DNA of 41,991 nt, taken from Bacteroidales bacterium (GTDB lineage: Bacteria > Bacteroidota > Bacteroidia > Bacteroidales > GCA-2748055). Position numbers and translations under genes: made by a program. Positions 16,777 through 25,824 of the stretch are shown here, piece by piece (position 1 is the stretch's first letter; every line of letters starts with the position of its first letter). The notes below the pieces were generated by a model. That model did not search any database and was not told the origin of the DNA. It saw nothing but the letters and a program-made list of their open reading frames with translations. Where the stretch lies: contig JAIOZM010000034.1 of the NCBI GenBank assembly GCA_021740585.1, positions 1 through 41,991 on the forward strand, read 5' to 3'.

Positions 16777-19374
16777 ATGATCCGCCTCATCTACATAATA
16801 TCCCTCCTCCTCACTCCTTTTTTACTTAAGGCCCAATCCCCCAATGGAAATTATAATCCCTACGTAAACAATGGAATTATAAGCCCTTCGCCTATTGCTC
16901 CGGTTCAGGTGAATGGAAAAGGATTTATCAGCTTTAATATTGGTAATTCAGGAAGCGACGCATTGGTGGTGACTGCTGATCAGCATATTACACTTACCAT
17001 AACGCTTTCGTTTGGAGAACCGGATAATACAAATCCTGTGTTGGCCGTTAGCGGTACTTCTTCAAGTTTATTCAGCTGGAGCTACAACTCAATAAACGCA
17101 ACCTATACCGGGATACAAACAGCAACAATAGAGCCCGGTTCCTCAGGGACAATTATAATTGCTTATAAAGTAACCAGGAATTCTGCAAGCCCCGGTTTAA
17201 ACGGATTCAACGTAAATATTTCACCCGCAGCCTATCAGACACAAAGCAATACACAGGACGATGATGCGGTAAATTCCTACACCTATACCGAAATACGCGA
17301 TTATGGAGACGCACCTCTGAGTTATGGCTCTGCCTACCATGTTTTGGACTTCTTAAATTATTTAGGTTCTGTTTATGATGGGGAAACTGTTAGCCTCACC
17401 TCGGTTACCGCAGACGGAGACGATTTAAATAATCTGGATGATGAAGACGGTGTTGTTTTTCCTGCCTTGATTCAACAAGGAGAAGCTGTAAACGTATCGG
17501 TAACTGTTGTGGGTCTTGGCCGGTTAAATGCATGGATCGATTGGAATGCCGATGGAGATTTTAGCGATGCAAATGAACAGATTGCATCAAATCTTGTCCG
17601 GTTCGATGGCACAGCAAATATCCTTGTTAATGTTCCGGAAGGAGCAGCTACTTCCATCCCAACTTTTGCCCGCTTCAGGTTTAGTCCGAATAATCTTTCT
17701 TCAAGTTCTGGTTTGGCTATTGGGGGTGAAGTAGAAGATTATCAGATAAGCATATCACCTTCTCCACAGGCACCAACTATACCTGCAGGTTTAAAGGTTG
17801 ACTCATTTACTGAAAATGCCGTTTATCTCTCCTGGGAAGCTTCAACCGATAATGTAGGCGTTACTTCTTACAAGATTTACCGGGGCGGAACTGTTCTTGG
17901 ATCAAGTACTTCATTAAGCTATACCGACAATACCGTTCTCGATGGAAACTCATATACCTATGCCGTTTCTGCATTAAATGCCGCCGGCTTTGAAAGCGGC
18001 CAATCCAATTCTGTTACGGTAAATATCGCCGATGCCACACCTCCATCCATACCAAGCGGTCTTAAAGTAACTTCCGTTACTAACAGTACGATTAGTCTGA
18101 ACTGGAACAGCTCCATCGATAATATCGGGGTAACCGGATATACTGTTTATCGCAACGGAGAACTGTTGGGAACAACTGTAGCTCCTAATTATAATGATAA
18201 TACTGTAAGCGAGGGAAATACATATACCTATACCGTTTCATCTTTTGATGATGCCGGAAATACAAGTGAACAGTCTACCGGTGTTACAGCCAGTATTAAT
18301 GACATCACAGCTCCTGACGTACCCGATGGACTCATGCTTACATCTGCTTCAGTAAATGCTGTAAGCCTTTCCTGGAATGCCTCAACCGACAATGTAGGGG
18401 TAGCTGGTTATAATATATTTCGCAATGGGGTACTTTTGGATACTGAAACAGGACTCTCATATACAGATAATACCGTAAGTCCGGGAAATTCATATAATTA
18501 TGCTGTTTCAGCCTTTGATGAAGCCGGGAATGAAAGCACCCGTTCTTCCGAAGTAACTACTAATACAAATGATACGGAGGCTCCAACCGTGCCATCAGGT
18601 TTAAAGCTTATGTCTGTTTCAGATAATTCCGTAAGCCTCTCCTGGGACGCCTCAACTGATAATGTTATGGTGACTGGTTATCGGATTTACCGTGGAGGAG
18701 TTTTTCTAAATACCACCTCAGAACTTAGCTTCATAGATAATACAGTGGAACCAGAGAATGCTTATTCCTACGCAGTTTTAGCTTTTGATGAAGCCGGAAA
18801 TGCAAGTCAGCTTTCCAACCAGATTACTGCTAACACAGTTGACACGACACCTCCTTCCACACCTGCCGACCTTATGGCTCAATCAGCATCGGGTTCATGC
18901 ATTAAATTAATCTGGGGTGAATCAAATGATAATGTTGGGGTGACGGGATATCGCGTTTACAGGGCAGGAGACTTGCTCTCAACAGTCAATACTCCATCGT
19001 ATTCAGATAAAACGGTCACGGTTGGAAATACTTATTCTTACAGCGTTAGCGCTATTGATGGTGCCGGTAATGAAAGTTTGATGTCTGATACGCTGATAGT
19101 TAGCATAACCTCTGTCGAACACTTGATATTCAGCGAATTGTCTGTCTATCCAAATCCTTCCGACGGTAAATTTGTGATAGAAATTAATGAGAATTCCGGA
19201 CAGTTTACTCTTGAAATAGTATCCGCTAATGGCGTTGTTTCAGCACAATCTGTTATTGAAATGGAAGAGAAATTTATGCCACTAAGCTTTGAATATCTTG
19301 AAGCGGGAATATATTATATCCGGATTTTTAATAGTGAACGGATTTATTACGCTAAGCTTGTGTTTGTTAAGTAA
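16777..19374 (+). CDS. Secreted GEVED, five-FN3 protein with T9SS sorting domain
   Basis: 865 residues. The signal peptide ends LLKAQ (about 20). The N-terminal beta domain and GEVED domain (to about 328, with WIDWNADGDFSDANEQ and GGEVEDYQI) are paralogous to those of the protein at 12604. Five fibronectin type III domains of about 90 residues follow (about 332-785), each with SLSWNASTDNVGVTGY-like and TYTVSAFDEAGNES-like strands. The C-terminus is a type A T9SS sorting domain (YPNPSDGKFVIEI ... EAGIYYIRIF ... KLVFVK). Together these say export by T9SS and anchoring or release at the cell surface, with binding rather than catalytic domains. The start codon directly follows a GAAATCC repeat arm, so no independent ribosome-binding region is visible. 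Confidence 0.85.
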   Translation: MIRLIYIISLLLTPFLLKAQSPNGNYNPYVNNGIISPSPIAPVQVNGKGFISFNIGNSGSDALVVTADQHITLTITLSFGEPDNTNPVLAVSGTSSSLFSWSYNSINATYTGIQTATIEPGSSGTIIIAYKVTRNSASPGLNGFNVNISPAAYQTQSNTQDDDAVNSYTYTEIRDYGDAPLSYGSAYHVLDFLNYLGSVYDGETVSLTSVTADGDDLNNLDDEDGVVFPALIQQGEAVNVSVTVVGLGRLNAWIDWNADGDFSDANEQIASNLVRFDGTANILVNVPEGAATSIPTFARFRFSPNNLSSSSGLAIGGEVEDYQISISPSPQAPTIPAGLKVDSFTENAVYLSWEASTDNVGVTSYKIYRGGTVLGSSTSLSYTDNTVLDGNSYTYAVSALNAAGFESGQSNSVTVNIADATPPSIPSGLKVTSVTNSTISLNWNSSIDNIGVTGYTVYRNGELLGTTVAPNYNDNTVSEGNTYTYTVSSFDDAGNTSEQSTGVTASINDITAPDVPDGLMLTSASVNAVSLSWNASTDNVGVAGYNIFRNGVLLDTETGLSYTDNTVSPGNSYNYAVSAFDEAGNESTRSSEVTTNTNDTEAPTVPSGLKLMSVSDNSVSLSWDASTDNVMVTGYRIYRGGVFLNTTSELSFIDNTVEPENAYSYAVLAFDEAGNASQLSNQITANTVDTTPPSTPADLMAQSASGSCIKLIWGESNDNVGVTGYRVYRAGDLLSTVNTPSYSDKTVTVGNTYSYSVSAIDGAGNESLMSDTLIVSITSVEHLIFSELSVYPNPSDGKFVIEINENSGQFTLEIVSANGVVSAQSVIEMEEKFMPLSFEYLEAGIYYIRIFNSERIYYAKLVFVK

Positions 19375-19424
19375 TTGGTCTGGGAGATTGCCTTGGCTCT
19401 CCCAAGTCGGCTCGTCTTTAGCAT

Positions 19425-19699
19425 GAAAACAACCACAAATAATTTGAGATTGCTTTAGGCCTTTATAATCGGCTAGTCTGTAGCAAGGATGTATAAAACC
19501 CCAAAGAATATGAGATTGCCTTGGGCCTCCATAGTCGGCTCGGCTATTGCAGGGAAGTCAACAACCATAAATAATTTGAGATTGCTTTAGGCCTTTATAA
19601 TCGGCTCGGCTGTAGAAAGGATGTATAAAACCCCAAAGAATATGAGATTGCCTTGGGCCTCCATAGTCGGCTCGGCTATTGCAGGGAAGTCAACAACCG
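19425..19699. repeat. 132-bp tandem duplication of decayed GAGATTGC repeats
   Basis: ATGTATAAAACCCCAAAG recurs at 19489 and 19621, a period of 132 bp, and the copies are nearly identical. Each unit contains two weathered versions of the GAGATTGCTTCG...TCGGCTCG repeat that is intact just downstream (GAGATTGCCTTGGGCC, GAGATTGCTTTAGGCC). Confidence 0.8.
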
Positions 19700-19709
19700 C
19701 AAAGGATAT

Positions 19710-19870
19710 GAGATTGCTTCGCCTCCTGACGTCGGCTCGCAATGACGGCGCGGCTTCGGGAAGGGGGAAAAAAAAGTGGGCGGCAAAGCCGCCCACTTTT
19801 TTATCCCCACAAACCGCAAAGCCGCGTCATTGCGAGGGAGTCCGAGGCACGAGGCGACCGAAGCAATCTC
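19710..19870. repeat. Palindromic element of about 160 bp, copy 1
   Basis: Ends are GAGATTGCTTCG and CGAAGCAATCTC. Inside, CGCAATGACG and CGTCATTGCG pair, and the centre is a perfect 15-bp stem (AAAAAAGTGGGCGGC, loop AAA) at 19770-19802 that would act as a two-way terminator. Other copies are at 20572-20733 and 40594-40749. Confidence 0.9.
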
Positions 19871-20096
19871 GTCTCGTCCACAGCAATGCCTTATTATTAT
19901 GATTTGAAGGCTATTTTTCGAAAAACAGGACTAGGCACGAGGCGACCGAAGCAATCTCCCCTCCAACAGGAAAATCATAATCATTCCGAGGCACGAGGGC
20001 GACCGAAGCAATCTCCAATCCAACAGGAAAACTATCATCATTCCAAACACGAGGGTAACCGAAACAATCTCCTCCTTCTCAGCAATTAAGACACTA
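19871..20096 (+). repeat. CGAAGCAATCTC arm array, left of the GIY-YIG gene
   Basis: Four further arms (GAGGCACGAGGGCGACCG plus AAGCAATCTC, increasingly degenerate), separated by two recurring spacers. A long spacer of about 62 bp contains CAGCAATGCCTTATTATTAT, and a short one of about 28 bp contains CAACAGGAAAATCATAATCA. Confidence 0.85.
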
Positions 20097-20180
20097 GAAA
20101 GAGCAATGAACGAGTAAATTGTCGGCATACTTATTGCATCAATTTCCAATAACCAAAGAACATTTTCTAAATCCTATAAC

Positions 20181-20477
20181 ATGATGGAAAAAGGAGGCTT
20201 CATTTACATATTGACAAATAAAAACAATACGGTCTTATACATTGGTGTCACAAGTAATATAGCTAACCGGCTTTTTCAACATCGAACAGGTCAATTTAAA
20301 AATGCGTTTACAAGTCGTTATAATCTGTCAAAATTAGTTTACTTCGAAAAATTTAATTCTATTGAATTTGCAATTTTAAAAGAGAAGCAGTTAAAAGCAG
20401 GCTCCAGACAAAAGAAAATAAATTTGATTGAAAGTATTAATCCTGATTGGAATGACCTCTCTGGAAGTTTTTTTTGA
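20181..20477 (+). CDS. Small GIY-YIG domain endonuclease-like protein
   Basis: A 98-residue protein made of a single GIY-YIG domain: FIYIL (7-11) and LYIG (19-22) form the name motif, followed by VTSNIANRLFQH with the conserved Arg30, and LKEKQLKAGSRQKK with the Glu and basic residues of the family's third helix. It belongs to the UvrC-N-like stand-alone group common in Bacteroidota. ATG 20184 is an equally good start. Role in the cell is unknown; the fold cuts one DNA strand in characterised members. The gene sits between oppositely oriented CGAAGCAATCTC arms (nearest clear copies 20060-20071 and 20509-20520), and the same arms make the palindromic elements nearby, which points to a link between protein and repeat. 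Confidence 0.88.
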   Translation: MMEKGGFIYILTNKNNTVLYIGVTSNIANRLFQHRTGQFKNAFTSRYNLSKLVYFEKFNSIEFAILKEKQLKAGSRQKKINLIESINPDWNDLSGSFF

Positions 20478-20508
20478 AACACAAAAAGCTTATCCGGTTA
20501 ATATATAA

Positions 20509-20571
20509 GAGATTGCTTCGCCAAGCCTGAACGGTTTGATAGAAGCATCTTTGAGGAATAGTAATTAAAAA
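20509..20571 (-). repeat. Reverse-oriented arm right of the GIY-YIG gene
   Basis: GAGATTGCTTCGCCAAGCC, the inverse of the arms left of the gene, follows the stop codon by 31 bp. A short degenerate spacer leads into the palindromic copy at 20572. Confidence 0.7.
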
Positions 20572-20733
20572 GAGATTGCTTCTCCGCCAGCCGGCGGATC
20601 GCAATGACGGCGCGGCTTCGGGAACGGGGATAAAAAAGTGGGTGGCGCAGCCGCCCACTTTTTTATCCCCACAAACCGCAAAGCCTCGTCATTGCGAGGG
20701 AGTCCGAGGCACGAGGGCGACCGAAGCAATCTC
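20572..20733. repeat. Palindromic element of about 160 bp, copy 2
   Basis: Same design as 19710-19870: GAGATTGCTTC at the left, GAAGCAATCTC at the right, central stem GGGGATAAAAAAGTGGG with 21-bp arms and one G-U pair. The left arm carries a variant CTCCGCCAGCCGGCGGA insert also seen at 25853-25888. Confidence 0.9.
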
Positions 20734-21117
20734 GTCTCGCCCACAGCAATGCCTTATTATTTTGATTTGGGGGCTATTTTTCGGAATACAGACCTAGGCA
20801 CGAGAGCGACCGAAGCAATCTCCAATCCAACAGGAAAATCATAATCATTCCGAGGCACGAGGGCGACCGAAGCAATCTCGTCTCGTCCACAGCAATGCCT
20901 TATTATTATGATTTGAAGGCTATTTTTCGAAAAACAGGACTAGGCACGAGGGCGACCGAAGCAATCTCGTCTCGCCCACAGTAATGCCTTATTATTTTGA
21001 TTTGGGTGCTATTTTCGGAATACAGGCCTAGGCACGAGGCGCCCGAAGCAATTTTCTCAACATTAGGAATCGGTCTTTGTTTTGGAGCACGAGGCACCCG
21101 AAGCAATCTCTCCAATC
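20734..21117 (+). repeat. CGAAGCAATCTC arm array, second block
   Basis: Five arms of GGCACGAGGGCGACCGAAGC type, separated by the same spacers as at 19871-20096. The long spacer occurs at about 20733-20780, 20880-20940 and 20969-21030, and the short spacer at about 20824-20850. About 88 bp at 20880-20968 nearly duplicates 19870-19957. Spacers recur, so this is not a CRISPR array. Confidence 0.85.
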
Positions 21118-21161
21118 TGACCAGTATAATTATTTGACCTACTGTTATCCACTTTCCCCCC

Positions 21162-22706
21162 TCACCTAAACAACCCCGGATCCAACGACCTCTCATCATT
21201 CACAAACACCACAACAAAAGCTTGTGGGTGGCCCGATTGCCTGCATTTGGTCTGCATAATCTTTGCTTCTGAAAGGCTTTTTAATTCACCAACACAAGAC
21301 CGGTAGGCTCCTTTATAAAAATATTCCCAGGTTTTGTAATCTTTGCCGTCAACTTTTATTGTATAGCTGCCTTTAGAGGTTGAAGATGATGCGAACTGTA
21401 CCCGATATATCACTTCGTCCTTTTTAGGTTCCTGGGTAACAAGCTTGGTGGATTCCTGTATAATTTCTGGTTTGGTTTCTGTAGTTTGCGGTTTTGTTTC
21501 AGCAGCAACAGTAGGTTTTACTGCCGTAACGGTAGTTTGAACTTGAGGTTGAGCCTGTTTGGTCTCCTTTACTTCTATTACCTCTGGCTTAACTTCTTCT
21601 TTTTGCTTTTCAGGCTCGTTCTTTGGTTCTGCTTTTTTCGTTTCTGGTTCCGGTTTTTTCTCCTCGGTCTTTATATCCGGAACAACAGCCATTGTTATTG
21701 GAGTATCCCCTTCTAAAAGTGCCAGGTTGACTAAAAGAGAGGCCAAATCCATTCCACTTTTTTGATATTCTTCAGTCAGGCTGAGTTTATATAATTTTAT
21801 GTCTCCATTAGCAGAACTGACTCCCTTGGAAACGAATCCTGTTTTCCTTTCCTTTCTATCCAAAGTAAATGCCATTTCATCCTGATTTGAATTGATACGT
21901 TTTGTCAGATTTACAGGAGCATCCCATTCCTTCCCATTATATTTGCTGCAATAAATATCAAATCCCCCATAACCCGGTAATCCGTCTGAAGAGAAAAATA
22001 AATTGTTGTCAGCGTCCAGGAATGGGTAAAATTCATTCCCTTTTGAGTTAATTACCTTGCTTAAACTTTCTGAATTCCCCCATTTACCATCCTTCATTCT
22101 GGAAATAAAAAGATCCATTCCTGTTCCTGAACCGTTTTTATCAGAAGCAAAAATCATAAAATCACCTTTATTAGAAAGGGCCGGATGAGAGAAGATAAAA
22201 TTTTCTTCGCAAAAGCTTAAGGGCTGATCCTCAAAACCCCATCCTGCATTTGCATCACCACCCAAATTACTTGCCTTATATATTTTTTCCTTACCATCTG
22301 TCTTCGAAACTTCTGAATAATACATTTCTGAAAAATCAGAGCTAAAGCTCATGCCATCAACCGGAAATGAAAGACTTGATGTGGCTGAAAAAACTACGGG
22401 AGAACCTAATAGGGAATCTTCCAGTTCTGCATAATATAGCTCTGGTAAACCAAACGACAAATGATTTGCAGGCATTCTTTTGCTCACTTTTGAAGCTGAG
22501 GGAAAAATGATCCCGTTTTTATAAAACCTAAGACCCATAGAAGGTGCGATAAGTTCTAATGGAAACTCTTTTACCAGAACCGGTCCCGAAATTCCGGAGC
22601 TGTCTTTTGAAGATTTCAAATAATTCCCAAAAGAATCTAAGGTCGATATTGACATAATACCAATGACGACAAGTATTATTTTGAATATATTGATTTGCTT
22701 CTTCAT
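21162..22706 (-). CDS. Secreted PD40 beta-propeller protein with SPOR-like C-terminus
   Basis: 514 residues from ATG 22706, which starts a signal sequence (MKKQINIFKIILVVIG); ATG 22721, one base after the upstream stop, is possible through coupling and adds five residues. About residues 60-320 hold WD40-like/PD40 propeller repeats (ISRMKDGKWGNSESLSK, LFFSSDGLPGYGGFDIYCSK). A long Lys/Glu/Pro/Gln-rich linker follows, then a C-terminal SPOR-like domain (YRVQFASSS ... AKIMQTKCRQSGHPQAFVV). PD40 proteins paired with PorP/SprF proteins are common in T9SS-bearing Bacteroidota, and PorE-type proteins carry an OmpA domain where this one has SPOR, so the attachment mode may differ. It lies in one operon with the PorP-like gene. 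Confidence 0.8.
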   Translation of the reverse strand: MKKQINIFKIILVVIGIMSISTLDSFGNYLKSSKDSSGISGPVLVKEFPLELIAPSMGLRFYKNGIIFPSASKVSKRMPANHLSFGLPELYYAELEDSLLGSPVVFSATSSLSFPVDGMSFSSDFSEMYYSEVSKTDGKEKIYKASNLGGDANAGWGFEDQPLSFCEENFIFSHPALSNKGDFMIFASDKNGSGTGMDLFISRMKDGKWGNSESLSKVINSKGNEFYPFLDADNNLFFSSDGLPGYGGFDIYCSKYNGKEWDAPVNLTKRINSNQDEMAFTLDRKERKTGFVSKGVSSANGDIKLYKLSLTEEYQKSGMDLASLLVNLALLEGDTPITMAVVPDIKTEEKKPEPETKKAEPKNEPEKQKEEVKPEVIEVKETKQAQPQVQTTVTAVKPTVAAETKPQTTETKPEIIQESTKLVTQEPKKDEVIYRVQFASSSTSKGSYTIKVDGKDYKTWEYFYKGAYRSCVGELKSLSEAKIMQTKCRQSGHPQAFVVVFVNDERSLDPGLFR

Positions 22707-22722
22707 TATTGCATTAAACATT

Positions 22723-23685
22723 TTACCAGTGAACCGGATGCTTTACTTTAAAATTTTCCCGGGAAAGATTAATTCCTGCCGATAATTCAATGATTGGTTT
22801 ATTTAAATAAAATACGGTGTTTTGGGGAATTCCGAAGTAGGCTCCAAGATAAAATCCCGGGTAATTGTATTGGAAAAAAAATGAGTTTTTGTCGCTGTCG
22901 TTGAAATACATTCCCATACAAAAATCCTGAAGGTAAAGCCTTATAATCGGCTGAATATCTCCTCTTTCTAACTCAAAATTAAATTCTTTGGATGTAATAA
23001 TTACCGACGGCTCCAGAATAATATTCAATGATTTGCTAATCAGAATTTTATATCCGGCTAAAAAAAAGGATTGTTGAGATACAGGTATTTCATATACCCC
23101 CAGACTATCTGCGATACCGGGATTTCCAAGGAGGTTGGTCGCGGAGAATCCGGCGTAAAAACCGGGGCCGTATAAATATACCCCAAAATCAAGATTGGGG
23201 AAGAAGGTTTCTTCAGTGCCCGGATTTATCAGAGAATCCCCTGCAACTCCATAATCCATAGTGTTTTGTACTCCCTTAACAGCTGCTCCAAAAGATAAAA
23301 ATGAGAGTTTATTTTTATTTAATGGTATATGATAGGAAACAGAAGTGCTTGCACCAATATTCTTTGAAGCACCATTTCGATCATTGAAGACAGAACCCCC
23401 TACTCCAATATTTCCAAATTCCTTATTAGTATTTGAATATAGGTAGGGTGAAGCCTTTTTTGAAAGTCTGGCGTCTGCAGTTAAAATCTGAGATGAAAAC
23501 CCATCCTGAAAGGAAGCAATTGTACTAACTGAAGCAAAATCTTTGCTTCCTGTTATTGCCGGATTAAAAATATAGGAACTGAATATCTTGTTTGAAACCG
23601 GATTCACCGGCGTTTCCTGAGCTTCAGAAATAAAGCAGGAAAAGATAAAAAAAATAATAAATATAGTTTTATTGATCCCGGACAT
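22723..23685 (-). CDS. PorP/SprF family type IX secretion system membrane protein
   Basis: 320 residues with a signal peptide ending SEAQ (about 23), then the family opening VNPVSNKIFSSYIFNPAITGSKDFASV, in which NPA.TG is diagnostic. An outer-membrane beta-barrel pattern continues to the end (FGAAVKGVQNTMDYG, YGPGFYAGFSATNLLG, GMYFNDSDKNSFFFQYNYPG). PorP/SprF proteins sit in the outer membrane, and some anchor or assist export of particular T9SS substrates. The PD40-SPOR gene starts 1-17 bp downstream on the same strand. The pair is divergent from the exopolysaccharide genes, with 564 bp between. Confidence 0.9.
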   Translation of the reverse strand: MSGINKTIFIIFFIFSCFISEAQETPVNPVSNKIFSSYIFNPAITGSKDFASVSTIASFQDGFSSQILTADARLSKKASPYLYSNTNKEFGNIGVGGSVFNDRNGASKNIGASTSVSYHIPLNKNKLSFLSFGAAVKGVQNTMDYGVAGDSLINPGTEETFFPNLDFGVYLYGPGFYAGFSATNLLGNPGIADSLGVYEIPVSQQSFFLAGYKILISKSLNIILEPSVIITSKEFNFELERGDIQPIIRLYLQDFCMGMYFNDSDKNSFFFQYNYPGFYLGAYFGIPQNTVFYLNKPIIELSAGINLSRENFKVKHPVHW

Positions 23686-24249
23686 TTTAATTTATTTTAA
23701 ATCAGTCCTAACATTCATGCAAAAACTACGATTCCATATAAAATTATAAAATCTATGATATACAAACCAAATAAATTTTAATTTACTTAATCTGCAATTA
23801 AAAATGTAGAATTGTAAAGCTACAAATAATGTATGTTAGTCGATTACAAAAGAGCGCCTTTTATCACTAATTAACAAGTATTTACAAACTCTGTTCACTT
23901 GTTTTTTATCTTCCAGGCTCTTTTCTGCTTATAATTTTTTCCTCTCAATTTTTATCCCCAATTATTGCGCATTCGTCAAAAACACCCTTGATTTTGATCT
24001 TCATTTGCAACCTAATTCAATCCAATATTCTCCATTATAACAAGGTTTTGCAGACTGGCTAACCAAGCTCATTCAATAGTTTTTAGAGGTTTTTAAACTG
24101 CTATGAAATCCATTAAAAAGGAAAAAAGCGTTTTCGTTTTTTTTGCCAAATCAATTAACATGAATTTAGTAAACAAAAAGCCTCGCTTTGTCAAAAAAAA
24201 TTTTTTCGCCTATTTAAATATTGTAATTTAACATATTAATTATTCAAAA
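23686..24249. other. Intergenic region between divergent operons
   Basis: AT-rich, with no gene seen. Near 24118 the run AAAAAAGCGTTTTCG plus TTTTTTT forms a small stem with T and A runs, and near 24190 TCAAAAAAAATTTTTTCGCC is a second A/T dyad. Both lie in what would be the leader of the sugar-transferase gene and could be terminator or attenuator-like. No long repeat arm of the families seen elsewhere is present here. Confidence 0.35.
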
Positions 24250-25689
24250 ATGATCTCTCGCTCACTCACAAATAAACTCACTTCAATATATCTCGGAAAC
24301 AAAGCCGAGGGGCGCAAGCGTTATTTATTCATGCTTGAACTTCTCTTCATTGCCTTTGCATATTTGCTTTCTGTTGAAATCTGGAGCAAATTTTTTAACC
24401 CTGACGTTAAAGTTAGTTCTGAATATATTATCCTTGGACTCATTTATATGATTTCCTGGGCTCTTATTCTTAAGTTGACCATTGTGGCAAAAGTGCCAAG
24501 AACACAGCGATATAGAAACATCCTTTTTAATTTTGTCAGGATTTCTTTCGTTCAGCTAATTGTGGTTCTTATGGCAAAGTACCTGCTCGATTTTGCTCAT
24601 GTCTCCGCAAAATTTGTAATGTTCTCTGCATTTATAAATTTAGTTGTCATTGTAAATGTCAGATTAATACTTTTTAAAATCTTTAAAAAATACAGGGCCA
24701 GTGGATATGACCTTCGTAAAGCGATAATTTTTGCAAACGCATTTTCAGATGAATTCATTGAAAGAATTACCTCAGAGAAAGAATGGGGATTTCAGATAGT
24801 TAAAATAGTTAGTAACTCCCGGCTTATTAGAGAAAAATATGGGGATTCAATTCCTGTAGTTCCGGAAAGTACAGATATTAAAAAAATTCTGGATGAAGAG
24901 ATTGTTGATGAAATAATTTACTCGAAAAGTAGCATCAACCAAAAACAGATTCACGATTTAGTTGAAGTATGCAATGAAATAGGTGTAATTTTCAGACTTC
25001 AGTCACACTTTTCACCCCTTGAAACCTTAAAGCTACAGTTAAATGCTTTAAACAATTCGAGTCAGCTAACATTAACCGATACTCCTGAAAACAGTATCTC
25101 TCTGTTCTTAAAATACCTGAGCGACTTGTATTTTTCATTTTTTATTATGCTTTTCCTCTCTCCTTTGTTTTTGCTTATTGGAATTATTATAAAACTCGAT
25201 TCAAAAGGTCCCGTTTTCTTTAGACAAGAAAGGGTTGGATTAAGAGGACGTAAGTTTATTCTGTTTAAATTCAGAACTATGGTGGAAGATGCAGAAGCCA
25301 GACTCGAAAATTTAAAGGATAAAAATGAAGTCGATGGTCCGGTATTCAAGATGAAGAAAGATCCACGGGTTACCCGGTTTGGAAAATTTCTTAGAAAAAC
25401 CGGTTTGGATGAACTCCCTCAATTTTATAATGTTTTAATTGGTGAAATGTCTTTGGTAGGACCCCGCCCACCCCTGGCAAGCGAAGTGGAGCAGTATGAA
25501 CGCTGGCAATTGCGCCGTTTGTCTGTAAAGCCCGGCATTACATGTACCTGGCAGATTCTTCAGAACAGAAATAAAGTGAATTTTGAAAGCTGGATGAAAA
25601 TGGATTTACAATATATAGATACCTGGACATTTGGTAAAGACCTTAAGGTATTCTTCAAAACAATTAAAACTCTTTTTACAGCTTCCTAA
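24250..25689 (+). CDS. Polyprenyl glycosylphosphotransferase (exopolysaccharide initiating sugar transferase)
   Basis: 479 residues. The N-terminal half has about four membrane helices (34-140) and a nucleotide-binding-like domain. Near residues 290-315 lies a further hydrophobic helix, then the bacterial sugar transferase domain (PF02397): FFRQERVGLRGRKF, FKFRTMVEDAEAR (about 338-350), LDELPQFYNVLIGEMSLVGPRP (about 385-406), and SVKPGITCTWQI. The WcaJ/CpsE-type enzyme moves a hexose-1-phosphate from a nucleotide sugar to undecaprenyl phosphate, starting a repeat unit at the inner membrane. The gdp-fucose genes lie downstream on the same strand, although a terminator and an insertion separate them. 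The sugar used cannot be told from sequence. Confidence 0.92.
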   Translation: MISRSLTNKLTSIYLGNKAEGRKRYLFMLELLFIAFAYLLSVEIWSKFFNPDVKVSSEYIILGLIYMISWALILKLTIVAKVPRTQRYRNILFNFVRISFVQLIVVLMAKYLLDFAHVSAKFVMFSAFINLVVIVNVRLILFKIFKKYRASGYDLRKAIIFANAFSDEFIERITSEKEWGFQIVKIVSNSRLIREKYGDSIPVVPESTDIKKILDEEIVDEIIYSKSSINQKQIHDLVEVCNEIGVIFRLQSHFSPLETLKLQLNALNNSSQLTLTDTPENSISLFLKYLSDLYFSFFIMLFLSPLFLLIGIIIKLDSKGPVFFRQERVGLRGRKFILFKFRTMVEDAEARLENLKDKNEVDGPVFKMKKDPRVTRFGKFLRKTGLDELPQFYNVLIGEMSLVGPRPPLASEVEQYERWQLRRLSVKPGITCTWQILQNRNKVNFESWMKMDLQYIDTWTFGKDLKVFFKTIKTLFTAS

Positions 25690-25717
25690 ACATAGTATTA
25701 GAATTTAGAATATAATA

Positions 25718-25750
25718 ACATGGAGGTTTTACGATTTCCGTGTTTTTTTT
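25718..25750 (+). terminator. Intrinsic terminator after the sugar transferase gene
   Basis: A stem ACATGGAGG / TTTCCGTGT (with wobbles), loop of about 8 nt, is followed by eight T. It lies about 30 bp after the stop and should separate this gene from gmd. Confidence 0.75.
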
Positions 25751-25824
25751 GTTCCTTTATGTAGCCAATGAGTATTTGGGAATGATTTTTTATGTTCCTA
25801 GAATTAAATATTAACTTTCATTGT

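Noticed and set aside
19871-21117. CRISPR array
   Set aside because: Arms are regularly spaced in places, but spacers are of two recurring types and arms vary; no cas gene is present.
19587-21199. Several 60-100 codon frames in the GIY-YIG repeat field
   Set aside because: They follow the repeats, overlap on both strands and lack conserved domains; only the GIY-YIG frame is supported.
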